Positions 20,721-28,676 of a DNA stretch of 36,129 bases are shown in pieces (the first letter of the stretch is position 1; the number at the start of each line of letters is the position of its first letter). Where the stretch lies: contig JBOEGA010000012.1 in NCBI GenBank assembly GCA_050633205.1, positions 1-36,129 on the forward strand. The letters run 5' to 3'. The DNA comes from CBDHHC01 sp050633205 (GTDB lineage Bacteria; Pseudomonadota; Alphaproteobacteria; Rhizobiales; CBDHHC01). The position numbers and the translations under genes are program-made. A model generated the notes under the pieces. The model made no database searches. It saw nothing but the letters and a program-made list of their open reading frames with translations, and was not told where the DNA came from.

Positions 20721-21611
20721 ATGTCATATGCTGAAGCCATCGTTGAGGATAGTCAGGAAGTGAGTGTTGAGGAGATTGGCATTCAAACTGAAGATGGATA
20801 CAGACTTGCTGGCAGCCTGTATCAGCCGGCGGTACCAGCGGAGGTGGCTATTATTCTCAATGGGGCTACTGCTGTTCCTGCATCATTTTATGAGGCTTTT
20901 GCTGCCTGGGCCTGCAAGGAGCATAATGCCAATGTTATCATCTATGATTACCGGGATTTCGGGAAGTCTGCTACGTCTCACCTGAGATATTCAAAAGCCA
21001 ATATGGCTGACTGGGGTATAAAAGATCAGGCGGCTGTTCTTGATTATATAGTCAAGACAATGCCGGATTTGCCAATATGGGCCGTAGGGCACTCTCTTGG
21101 TGGTTTATGCCTAATGTTTCAGGAGCATGCTGACCGGGTCGATAGGCTTATTGCAGTGGCATCAGGGCCTGCCCATATTCTGAGGCATCCGTTATATTTT
21201 ATGCCTTTAGCGTTTTTCTTCTGGATGGGGATTGGCCCGCTTTCTACGCTGGCTTTAGGGTATCTACCCGGTAAAAGTATCGGGTTTGGTGCTGATATTC
21301 CAAAAGAGGTATTCTGGCAGTGGAGACGCTGGTGTTTAACAAAAGACTTTCATAAGCCGGATTGGGGGAAAGATCTGCCTGAGCCGGATGTAAGCAGGTT
21401 CAGGGGAGATCTGCAGCTGGTTGGCGTGACTGATGATACGTTTATTCCGCCAAATGTTAATGCTGATCTGGCGAAGTTTTATCCTGCTGCGAATGTTCTG
21501 CCTCAAAAGATATTAAACCCTTCTGATTTTGGTTTGAAATCGCTAGGGCACCTGAAAGCATTTTCCAAATATAATGAAGCTGTGTGGCCAACACTGTTTT
21601 CTCTTAAGTAA
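20721..21611 (+). CDS. Alpha/beta hydrolase
   Basis: A 296-residue single-domain alpha/beta hydrolase without signal peptide. The nucleophile elbow is GHSLGG with S125; H277 in LKSLGHLKAF and D238/D239 in GVTDDTFIP complete the catalytic triad. A helical cap or lid with hydrophobic stretches lies between about 150 and 210 (YFMPLAFFFWMGIGPLSTLAL), which suggests a lipophilic ester or similar substrate. The fold opening GIQTEDGYRLAGSLYQP and YDYRDFGKSA match uncharacterised alpha/beta hydrolases common in Proteobacteria. Likely regulated by the divergently encoded TetR protein. Substrate not identifiable. Confidence 0.9.
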   Translation: MSYAEAIVEDSQEVSVEEIGIQTEDGYRLAGSLYQPAVPAEVAIILNGATAVPASFYEAFAAWACKEHNANVIIYDYRDFGKSATSHLRYSKANMADWGIKDQAAVLDYIVKTMPDLPIWAVGHSLGGLCLMFQEHADRVDRLIAVASGPAHILRHPLYFMPLAFFFWMGIGPLSTLALGYLPGKSIGFGADIPKEVFWQWRRWCLTKDFHKPDWGKDLPEPDVSRFRGDLQLVGVTDDTFIPPNVNADLAKFYPAANVLPQKILNPSDFGLKSLGHLKAFSKYNEAVWPTLFSLK

Positions 21612-21636
21612 TTGTTGTATTAAATGAAAAAAGACC

Positions 21637-21661
21637 ATTCCGTATGATGGAATATATTTTT
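21637..21661 (+). terminator. Weak terminator after the hydrolase gene
   Basis: A 5-bp stem ATTCC (21637-21641) / GGAAT (21649-21653) followed by ATATTTTT. Short, so only moderate support. Confidence 0.45.
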
Positions 21662-21673
21662 GCTCTAAAGAGT

Positions 21674-21853
21674 AGCTGGTAAGAAAAGCTCTATTGTTTA
21701 AGTATTTCAATAGAGCTGGTAGTGGGATTTTACTCGATTTTTCATGCCATCAGCTTTTCAAAATACCAGCATAAGAGCTACTGCCCTTGGTGCTCTTATT
21801 GCAGGATTTGATATGGGCAGAACACGCGTCGTCCAACCGTGTTCTGCTTTTTT
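21674..21853 (+). ncRNA. Candidate structured RNA with strong terminator
   Basis: The 325-bp gap between the hydrolase and tam holds a series of perfect stems: AGCTCTATTG (21687-21696) / CAATAGAGCT (21708-21717), 10 bp; ATAAGAGC (21771-21778) / GCTCTTAT (21792-21799), 8 bp; and a 10-bp terminator stem GCAGAACACG (21817-21826) / CGTGTTCTGC (21838-21847) followed by six T. In addition GCTGGTA occurs at 21675-21681 and again at 21715-21721, and both can pair with TACCAGC at 21764-21770, giving either a closing stem around the first hairpin or a competing stem that breaks it. No credible reading frame lies here. I do not recognise a family; it is not 6S-like in shape or context. It could be an independent sRNA or a processed 3' UTR of the hydrolase mRNA. 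Confidence 0.6.
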
Positions 21854-21936
21854 ATTTGCGTTACTATTATACGCATTTAAGATATAATCAGGCTATTTCC
21901 AGATAAGTATAATCAATAAGAGAAAAGGGCAGGCTG

Positions 21937-22719
21937 ATGGCTGAGAATGTAACCTGGGACCCCAACCATTATCTTAGTTTTGATTCTCACAGATTGCGTC
22001 CTGCTATTGACCTGATTTCTCAAATCAGTGTTGAAGCTCCCAGGGCTATTGCAGACCTCGGGTGTGGGCCTGGAAATGTTACAAATATCATTCAGGAGAG
22101 ATGGTCAGACGCCAGTGTTTCCGGTGTTGACAGTTCCCAAGAGATGCTTGATCAGGCAAAAGAGCGTAATGCCAAGATTGACTGGATAAGAGCAGATCTG
22201 AATAGCTGGAAATCCGAGAACAGTTTTGATCTGTTGTTTTCCAATGCTGCCCTGCACTGGCTTGATAATCACAGAGAGCTGTTTCCCAAATTACTTGCTA
22301 ATGTGGCTCCGGGAGGGATTATCGCGATACAAATGCCAAGGAACTGGCAGGCTCCTTCCCATTCCTCAATAAATGAGGTTATTGTCGAAGGTCCCTGGAA
22401 AGAGTTGCTGGAGCCGGAAATCGTTTTGGAACCGTCCCATTCTCCAGATGTATATTATGATATTCTGTCTCCCTTAACCGAGAAACTTTCTATCTGGGAA
22501 ACGGATTATATACAGGTGCTGGAAGGGGAAAACCCGGTTGCAGAGTTTGTTAAGGGATCATGGCTGCAACGGTTCCTGCAATTACTTGAGGAACCGTTCC
22601 GCTCCGAGTTTGAAAGCGCCTATCGGGAAAAAGTTCTGAACGCCTATCAGAAACAGTCTGATGGCAAAACACTCTTTCCCTTTAAAAGGTTGTTTATAGT
22701 TGCTCAAAAAAGAGCTTAA
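21937..22719 (+). CDS. tam: Trans-aconitate 2-methyltransferase
   Basis: A 260-residue SAM-dependent methyltransferase closely resembling Tam along its whole length. The start WDPNHYLSFDSHRLRPA, the SAM-binding motif IADLGCGPGNVT (38-49), the acidic strand end GVDSS, then FDLLFSNAALHWL, GGIIAIQMPRNW, VYYDILSPL and LFPFKRLFIVAQ all follow the E. coli protein. Tam methylates trans-aconitate, a toxic isomer formed from cis-aconitate that inhibits aconitase, so it is a metabolite-repair enzyme in the cytoplasm. Ribosome-binding site AAGGGCAGG before the ATG. It ends 9 bp from the convergent DUF937 gene. Confidence 0.93.
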   Translation: MAENVTWDPNHYLSFDSHRLRPAIDLISQISVEAPRAIADLGCGPGNVTNIIQERWSDASVSGVDSSQEMLDQAKERNAKIDWIRADLNSWKSENSFDLLFSNAALHWLDNHRELFPKLLANVAPGGIIAIQMPRNWQAPSHSSINEVIVEGPWKELLEPEIVLEPSHSPDVYYDILSPLTEKLSIWETDYIQVLEGENPVAEFVKGSWLQRFLQLLEEPFRSEFESAYREKVLNAYQKQSDGKTLFPFKRLFIVAQKRA

Positions 22720-22728
22720 ACTCAGATC

Positions 22729-23880
22729 TTAGCCAGTTTGTTCATACCATGGCAGCTGAGCTGACAGCTTTTCCTGCAGGCTTACATATTTCCGTTCAGG
22801 CCCTCTTGGTTGGGGAAGATTGGGCTGTGAAGGCTGTAGCTGCTGAGTATGGTGCTGTTCAGCATAATACTGGTTTTGCTGATGATATTGACCATTACCA
22901 TTATTATATTGCTCCTGCGCAGGCGGGGTCTGGCTTTGTTGACCCTGAGCAAGCTGGAAAGGCACCTTGAGCATACGGCTTAATCGGCCTTTTTTGCTTA
23001 TTTTTCTCTGTTTCTGGGCATGAGCTTCCTGGGCCTGGAGAATAATATTCGGAAGGCGTTCCTGCTGGGGTTGCTGAGCAGGCATTGAGGGTTGCTGGTG
23101 TTGATGCCCGTTTTGCTGTGGCTGAACAGGCGGCTGATGCTGAGGTTGCGCTCCATTATGAGGATTGCTTACAGGCATTGCAGCAGGCTGCTGTTGTCTC
23201 ATTCCAGGCAATTCCTGTCTGGCTTCAGGCTGACGCTGCATTTGCTGTTGGAACTGTGAAGGCTGTGGCTGGGGTGCGAAGCCACGTTGCGTCTGCTGAG
23301 GAGGCTGCTGATACTGGTGTTGAGTATTATTAGGCGGCATCGGAGCCTGTTGTCTTCTCGGCGCATTGGGCTGAATAGGCATTCTTGGCTTAACCTGCGG
23401 CTGAGGATTACCATTAGGGCCATGATAGGCAAGCTGATTGGGCATGGCCGAAGGGTTAAGCTGTGTATGAGCTTTGCGATACAGCGTACTCAGTGCCAGA
23501 GTTGTAACAAATGGAAGAATTAGCTGAAGAGTATCCGGATCAATTCCCGTTGAGAGGTATATTCTGTGTAATATCTTGCGCTGTATATCATCTCCACCCA
23601 GGGCGCGTTCCATTATGGTAATACCGCGATGGCGAACGTCCGGATTGGTATATATGTTCGGATCATCGTAATATGAGCCGTAATTACCTTTATCCAGGGT
23701 TTTTAGCAGTGATGAGAGGCCTCCCTGCTGGGCAAAGTTTTTTTGGATACCGCGCATAAGTATTGGCAGATAATGCCTTATAACATTTGTCATCTGCCTA
23801 TTGCTCAGACCAAAATGCCGCGACAGAAAAACGATAGATTTACCGCCTTGCGCAGCTGAGAGCATAGAAAAAAGCATCAT
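22729..23880 (-). CDS. DUF937-like protein with long Gln/Pro-rich tail
   Basis: A 383-residue protein. The N-terminal 150 residues resemble DUF937: AAQGGKSIVFLSRHFGLSNRQMTNVIRHYLPILMRGIQKN (helices), GGLSSLLKTLDKGNYGSYYDDP, then HRGITIMERALGGDDIQRKILHRI, the place where family members have a G-hybrid GGKD-like segment, and a helix ending LPFVTTLALSTLYRKA. From about residue 165 to the end the chain is low-complexity and Gln/Pro/Asn/His-rich, surely disordered, broken by a basic patch KQRKISKKGRLSRMLKVPFQLAQG near 290-320. There is no signal peptide. The ATG (second codon also ATG) has a GGGGAG 9 bases upstream. DUF937 has no known function. The tail resembles those of phase-separating or polar scaffold proteins, which is inference only. 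Confidence 0.78.
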   Translation of the reverse strand: MMLFSMLSAAQGGKSIVFLSRHFGLSNRQMTNVIRHYLPILMRGIQKNFAQQGGLSSLLKTLDKGNYGSYYDDPNIYTNPDVRHRGITIMERALGGDDIQRKILHRIYLSTGIDPDTLQLILPFVTTLALSTLYRKAHTQLNPSAMPNQLAYHGPNGNPQPQVKPRMPIQPNAPRRQQAPMPPNNTQHQYQQPPQQTQRGFAPQPQPSQFQQQMQRQPEARQELPGMRQQQPAAMPVSNPHNGAQPQHQPPVQPQQNGHQHQQPSMPAQQPQQERLPNIILQAQEAHAQKQRKISKKGRLSRMLKVPFQLAQGQQSQTPPAQEQYNNGNGQYHQQNQYYAEQHHTQQLQPSQPNLPQPRGPERKYVSLQEKLSAQLPWYEQTG

Positions 23881-24209
23881 CCTGTAGATCTCCCCAAGTT
23901 GAGGTCTTTACGCTTCACACCTTTCATTCAGGGGTGCTTTCTCTTTGCCCTTATAAGAGGCATTTCAGAGAAGGTGCAAGATACTCAACAAACGATTGTA
24001 TGTATTGGTCCATAGCTATTTAAAACACCATTTAAGTCGTTTAATGCGGCAAAAGCACGGCGTAATTTTATTGATGTTCAAGACAGTAGAATATCAATCA
24101 TTATAAACAAAGTTCAATATGTTATTTTACTTAACGCGATTTACGGGAAAAAAAATTATCGATTTATATGGTCCAATACTATAGCTGCCGTATTCACATT
24201 TTCCATTTT
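23881..24209. other. Intergenic region before the DUF937 gene
   Basis: The 329 bp hold no credible gene. They contain the presumed promoter of the DUF937-like gene and the 3' end of the MATE gene. TATTGGTCCATA near 24005 and TATGGTCCAATA near 24167 are near-exact inverted copies of each other; each is itself almost palindromic. Confidence 0.4.
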
Positions 24210-25541
24210 TTATTGTCTGGAAGCATAGTGGATCATTATGTGGCAGAGAATCAGTGCGCAACAGCCGAAAACCAGATTATTAATCATATAAGCGCCAATA
24301 ACCCCATTCGGGCCATATAAGTTTCCTCCAATATAAACCATGGGAGCTGTTCCCAGTGTCGCTCTAACCCAATTCATTCCCATTGAATAGTATGGTTTTC
24401 CCAGATTATTGAAGGTTGAGTTTGATATAAAAAACATTCCCATAAAGGCGAACATAGGTGAATACCACAAGCAGAATGCTCTTATCAGATCTCTGGACGC
24501 TTCTGATGCGCTGAAAAAATCAGCCAGGTGATTATATGAAAAACTAAGAATGAGCCAGATGATAAATATATAGATGAGTATGATATGGATGGCGTCCAGG
24601 AGTGTACCGCGCACCCTGTCAAACATTTTAGCCCCCAGGTTTTGTCCTACTATTGGGCCAATAGCGCCTGATAATGCGAATAACGTGCCGAAGGCCAAGG
24701 GAATGATTCTGCTAACAATTGCCCAGCCAGCAACTGCTCCATCTCCAAAACGAGAAATAGAACTGGTGACTACCGCATCTCCTAAAGGGGTGGCGATACT
24801 TGTTGATAAAGCAGGGAGTGAGTAGAAGCCAATTTGGGGCAGATCCTGAAGAAAAGTTCTTATTGTAGGGCGGTTTATGAGACGGTAGATAATGAAAATA
24901 CCGGTTAATGCAAAGGAAAATGTAACAATTCTGGCCAGTACTGTCGCTACTGCAGCTCCCTCCATGCCCATTTCGAAATAAAATATCAGCACAGGGTCTA
25001 ATATTGCATTGACTATAGCCCCTGCGAGATTGCCAAGCATTGGGATTCTGGCTGTTCCATTGGCTCGTAAAATGGCAAACAGGCAAATGCTGGTACCAAT
25101 AAAAGGGGCTGACAGAGAGCTAATTCTTAGAAAGCCAAGGGCAAGCCTGTATGTTTCTCCTGTTGCACCAAGGAGGTAGAGTATTCCAGGGGCAGAGAGC
25201 CATAAGGTCAGCCCTGTCAGACCTGTAGAACATAGTGCTACGATAAATATATTAGTTGTATAGCATTGCGCTTTTTCTTTATTTCCTGCCCCTAATGCAT
25301 TTGCAGTCAGAACAGTGCCTGCAACTCCCAGGCCCAAGCCAATTGAAACCATTACAAAGCTGACCGGGAGTGCAAATCCTAATGCGGCTTTAGGTTGTTC
25401 TCCCAGAAGGCTGATAAAATACAGATCAACAAAGTCTACAAGAAAAATTGCTACCAGGCCAAATGCAGCTGTTGAAGTCATTGTCATAACATGGCCCATC
25501 GTCGGGCCACTGACAAACCTGGCAGTCTTTGGGTTTTGCAT
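24210..25541 (-). CDS. MATE-family efflux transporter
   Basis: A 443-residue polytopic inner-membrane protein with twelve predicted helices in two homologous halves, the MATE (multidrug and toxic compound extrusion) architecture, driven by Na+ or H+. Typical segments are FVDLYFISLLGEQPKAALGFALPV (first half), GLGLGVAGTVLTANALGAGN, LGNLAGAIVNAILDPVLIFYFEMGMEGAAVATVLA and in the second half GAIGPIVGQNLGAKMFDRV. It is 75 bp downstream of a lipoprotein gene on the same strand and may share its transcript. Substrate not inferable; related proteins export cationic drugs. Confidence 0.93.
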   Translation of the reverse strand: MQNPKTARFVSGPTMGHVMTMTSTAAFGLVAIFLVDFVDLYFISLLGEQPKAALGFALPVSFVMVSIGLGLGVAGTVLTANALGAGNKEKAQCYTTNIFIVALCSTGLTGLTLWLSAPGILYLLGATGETYRLALGFLRISSLSAPFIGTSICLFAILRANGTARIPMLGNLAGAIVNAILDPVLIFYFEMGMEGAAVATVLARIVTFSFALTGIFIIYRLINRPTIRTFLQDLPQIGFYSLPALSTSIATPLGDAVVTSSISRFGDGAVAGWAIVSRIIPLAFGTLFALSGAIGPIVGQNLGAKMFDRVRGTLLDAIHIILIYIFIIWLILSFSYNHLADFFSASEASRDLIRAFCLWYSPMFAFMGMFFISNSTFNNLGKPYYSMGMNWVRATLGTAPMVYIGGNLYGPNGVIGAYMINNLVFGCCALILCHIMIHYASRQ

Positions 25542-25616
25542 AGAGTAACTTCAAGTTAGTACAGCTTATTTTATAAAGGTAGTGTTTATTAAAAATAAGC
25601 ACCAGCTGGTATTTCA

Positions 25617-26210
25617 TCAGGTAGTTGGCAGAAGTACTTTGACAGGTATATGATCCCTAGCAAACTGCTCATCCAGTTCTGAATAATCAGTAACCGCTAA
25701 AGTTGAATGCAGATAATCATATATATTTCCCAGAATTTTATGAGACTGTTCATAATCTGAGAGGCTGGCAGTGCTTCCAGTACCGTTTTGGGAGTTTTTA
25801 TTTTTCAGAGAAACAATTTCTCTCTCAAAACATGTTTTGTCATGTGCCCTGTGGAGTGCCAGTGTTTCCAGCATTGTAGCCTTGTTTTGTCTGGCAAAAG
25901 TCCAGAGAGCTGTCGTGTAGGCAGATAGATTATCCGATGTTATTGTTATTGTGGCCTGAGATGCTGTGTTTGTACTGCCAGAAGTCAGATATCTGGCCAG
26001 AGTATCCACGCCTTCCCGTTGTCTGTTGGACAGGCAGTCTGAGAATGTATCAGTTGTTCCCGTGCTACTGTTTGCGCTGAGTTGCTTATTCAGATTTGAG
26101 AGAGCATTTACTCTGGAGGAATCTCCCGAGATTATCTGGGATGTTGAAGTTGGGTCAATTGCGCACCCCGAAAGCATTGTCAGGCTAATCAGCAGAAATA
26201 TGCAACGCAT
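25617..26210 (-). CDS. Hypothetical lipoprotein
   Basis: A 197-residue lipoprotein: MRCIFLLISLTMLSGCAIDP has a lipobox LSGC with lipidated Cys at 16 and Ala at +2, predicting outer-membrane sorting. The mature part is Ser/Thr-rich early, then largely helical, with two further cysteines (FSDCLSNRQ and DKTCFERE) about 60 residues apart that may pair. I do not recognise a family. It lies upstream of the MATE gene on the same strand. Confidence 0.8.
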   Translation of the reverse strand: MRCIFLLISLTMLSGCAIDPTSTSQIISGDSSRVNALSNLNKQLSANSSTGTTDTFSDCLSNRQREGVDTLARYLTSGSTNTASQATITITSDNLSAYTTALWTFARQNKATMLETLALHRAHDKTCFEREIVSLKNKNSQNGTGSTASLSDYEQSHKILGNIYDYLHSTLAVTDYSELDEQFARDHIPVKVLLPTT

Positions 26211-26577
26211 CTTATAATCCGTTATTAAATTAAATTTACGTCTAAAAAAAATGAGCCCAATTCCTGAAGCTGTAAAATCCTCATGGTTTTAGTATCATCA
26301 GGTCAATCACCAAACAGGATCTTTAGTCTGTCTATGTGCATAACATTTACCGTATAGGTTATGCAATAAACTAAAAGCCCCCGAATCCATTCAGCATACA
26401 CCTGCCGGGTCATGAGCGTAGCCTAAAGCAATTCTGATGTTAAGACAAAAAACTTCTGATGGAGGTGCTTTAAAAGTGGAGAGATTAAAGGAAAAGCCAC
26501 ATATCAAGTGGACTTATAATCCTTAATTAACATCTCCATAATTTCGGGATGGCTACATATATTAATTATTGAAAAAT
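26211..26577. other. Intergenic region with inverted repeat
   Basis: The 367 bp contain the upstream region of the lipoprotein gene and the 3' flank of the ialB-like gene. A perfect 8-bp inverted repeat TGCATAAC (26337-26344) / GTTATGCA (26358-26365) is present. A 16-codon frame starting GTG at 26476 with GGAGG 10 bases upstream (VERLKEKPHIKWTYNP) is the only coding hint, too short to call. Confidence 0.4.
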
Positions 26578-27129
26578 TTAACGTAGCCCGGATATACCTT
26601 TATTGAAGCCTCTAAGCTGTATAGGAATTCCCAGCCCTTCTTCAGGTGTTGGAAAAATAATAAATACGGCCTGTTTGCCTGTAGACAGTTTTGTAACCAG
26701 ATTTTTATCTGCAGCTACTTCAGCGATACATCCAATTTTTCCACATTTTAAAAATGGTACATTTCCGACATCAGCACCATCAATTTTCAAACCCAGGCCT
26801 GTTGGCAACAAAACTCCCAGTGGAGCAATAACCCGCAATAGCTGTCTCTTGCCATCAATCGATTTCAAGTAAATTACAGTGAGGCCTACATTTGGTCTGT
26901 CCTCAGCTGTAACACTCTGGACAATAGCACATTTTTCCAGCTTCGAGCCTGGTGCTCTTCCACATTTTAACTGCCAGGCACCATAGGTAGCCTGAACACG
27001 GCTGCCCTGTGCTTTAGCTGCCCCAGTGAATGTTGGGTGCGAGAAAATAACCAGCGTTAAGGCCAGTAGTGAAAAAAGCTTTATGGCGTAGAGGTTTGAA
27101 TTTAATTTATTTTGTGATTTTTTCTTCAT
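26578..27129 (-). CDS. Invasion-associated locus B (IalB) family protein
   Basis: A periplasmic protein of 184 residues with a signal anchor/peptide (hydrophobic stretch LYAIKLFSLLALTLVIF, cleavage near AKAQG). The IalB pattern is complete: YGAWQLKC, KCAIVQSV, VIAPLGVLLPTGLGLKIDG, VPFLKCGKIGCIAEV and a C-terminal PIQLRGFNKGISGL. Four cysteines (in QLKC, KCAI, FLKC, GC) should form disulfides. In Bartonella IalB contributes to erythrocyte invasion, but the family is widespread in free-living alphaproteobacteria, where its role is unknown. I use the ATG at 27129, with GGGAG 11 bases upstream; a TTG three codons before is less likely. Monocistronic by position. Confidence 0.87.
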   Translation of the reverse strand: MKKKSQNKLNSNLYAIKLFSLLALTLVIFSHPTFTGAAKAQGSRVQATYGAWQLKCGRAPGSKLEKCAIVQSVTAEDRPNVGLTVIYLKSIDGKRQLLRVIAPLGVLLPTGLGLKIDGADVGNVPFLKCGKIGCIAEVAADKNLVTKLSTGKQAVFIIFPTPEEGLGIPIQLRGFNKGISGLR

Positions 27130-27701
27130 CAATTCCAATGCTCCCGCATGAGTTTTTTATAGGTATTTATATCGCGTAAGTTCCGAATACGCCAACTTGA
27201 GAATGTCATAGCATTTTAAACGCGAAATTGGAGTCCCTTTTTGTTGTTTTTGATTGGGGTATTAATTTGTTAAAAAAGCAAATCAAGCAATTAATCAGGG
27301 GATAAGATAAATAAGATTGAAATTCCTTTATAAAGTTCAATCGCTGGTTGAGGGTGTTTCACTTAAAATGAAAGTAAGCGTATATATGCCGCATCCGCTG
27401 AAGGGGTATTATTGGTTGAAACGTGGCGAACAATATGTACTGTTGTCAGCCGAAGTGCAGGGTTCAATTCGGAGTACAATTCTGGTCGGTTTCATTGCCT
27501 ATAATTAAAGAGTATTAAACAATAATAATGCTATAGCGTGATCTGATCTATTGCTGAACTTATAAATTCCATGTATTCCCTGTTCACGGAACTCTAGTAA
27601 TTATGGTTATTACCCGTCTGTAATAAGAAGCTGGACGCAGTCCTCGACATATTACAAGACGGATTAAATAAAGAAGAACGCAGACAATGAGGAGCAACGC
27701 A
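27130..27701. other. Upstream region of the cytochrome oxidase operon
   Basis: The 570 bp separate the divergent ialB-like gene and coxB. It is AT-rich and should hold both promoters. A 63-codon frame at 27317-27508 has no proper start or family resemblance. I see no clear FNR, NarL or RegA-type box. Confidence 0.4.
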
Positions 27702-28613
27702 ATGACGACCGCGTTCCCAGGATATCGCTGGATTGCGACTGTGGTGGCAGCATTTTTTGGTCTAACAACCAGTCTTTTGATAAATCCAGCTCTGGCTGGA
27801 ACAGATAAGCCGTACGAGTGGAAAATGGGGATGCAAAAAGCAGTTACTGCTGTTGCTGACGAAATGGCCGATTTCCATACACTTTTGCTCGTTATTATTA
27901 CAGTGATTGTAATATTCGTAGCATTGCTACTTATATGGGTAATGGTTGCCTATAATGAGAAATCTAACCCTACTCCATCAAAAACCTCTCATAATACACT
28001 GATCGAGGTTGCATGGACTGTCGTACCGATTCTTATACTGGTCATTATTGCAATCCCTTCATTCCGTCTGTTGAAGCATCAGTATACATATCCAAAATCT
28101 GATGTAGTGATTAAGGCTACCGGTTACCAGTGGCAGTGGGGATATGAGTATCCTGATACCGGTATTGATTTCATTTCCAGAATTCTGGAAGATGACGAGA
28201 TCAAGAAAGCAAAAGCTGCCGGAGAAGATGTGCGCAGACTATTGTCTGTCGACAATCCTATTGTTGTACCAGTGAACAAGGTTGTGCATGTTTATCTGTA
28301 TTCTAATGATGTGCTTCATAACTGGACTATTCCACAGTTTGGCGTGAAAATGGATGCAATTCCAGGCTCTGCAAAACTGGTATGGTTCAAGGCCAGAGAA
28401 GAGGGAACATATTACGGTCAGTGTTCCGAGATGTGCGGCGCAAGGCACGCTTTCATGCCGATTGAAGTCAGAGTTGTCAGTGATGACGTATATGCCAAAT
28501 GGCTTGCGGCAGTTAAAGCTGACCCTGTAAAAGCAAAAGCACTTCTAGTTAAGGCAGCTTTAGATCTTAAAAATAAGAAAAAAGCTAAATCTGTAGCAGC
28601 TTTGACAAAATAA
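27702..28613 (+). CDS. coxB: Cytochrome c oxidase subunit II
   Basis: Subunit II of an aa3-type cytochrome c oxidase, 303 residues. An N-terminal signal-like segment (ending NPALAG) is followed by two transmembrane helices (about 60-83 and 100-120) and a periplasmic cupredoxin domain. CuA ligands are present: H206 (DVLHNW), C241, E243, C245, H249 and M252 in GQCSEMCGARHAFM, along with the aromatic electron-entry region GYQWQWGYEYP. There is no fused cytochrome c domain; the C-terminus is a Lys/Ala-rich tail of about 30 residues. The start at 27702 has AGGAGC 6 bases upstream; an ATG 15 bases earlier overlaps this site. First gene of the oxidase cluster. Confidence 0.96.
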   Translation: MTTAFPGYRWIATVVAAFFGLTTSLLINPALAGTDKPYEWKMGMQKAVTAVADEMADFHTLLLVIITVIVIFVALLLIWVMVAYNEKSNPTPSKTSHNTLIEVAWTVVPILILVIIAIPSFRLLKHQYTYPKSDVVIKATGYQWQWGYEYPDTGIDFISRILEDDEIKKAKAAGEDVRRLLSVDNPIVVPVNKVVHVYLYSNDVLHNWTIPQFGVKMDAIPGSAKLVWFKAREEGTYYGQCSEMCGARHAFMPIEVRVVSDDVYAKWLAAVKADPVKAKALLVKAALDLKNKKKAKSVAALTK

Positions 28614-28676
28614 TGAGCCTTTGGGCTACTTACAAAATAGCGTTGAAACAACTAAAATTTACGAGGAAAACCGGTA

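Noticed and set aside
21612..21936. 6S RNA identity for the structured intergenic region
   Set aside because: The fold is a row of separate hairpins, not one long rod with a central bulge, and the usual neighbouring genes are absent.
24004..24180. Inverted near-copies TATTGGTCCATA / TATGGTCCAATA
   Set aside because: Over 150 bp apart, with a mismatch, in AT-rich DNA; no regulator gene nearby suggests a function.
26476..26526. A 16-codon frame with GGAGG upstream
   Set aside because: Too short, no conservation evidence available; mentioned only in the intergenic entry.
27317..27508. A 63-codon frame upstream of coxB
   Set aside because: Starts with TTG, has no convincing ribosome-binding site at any internal ATG, and the product has no recognisable fold or signal.
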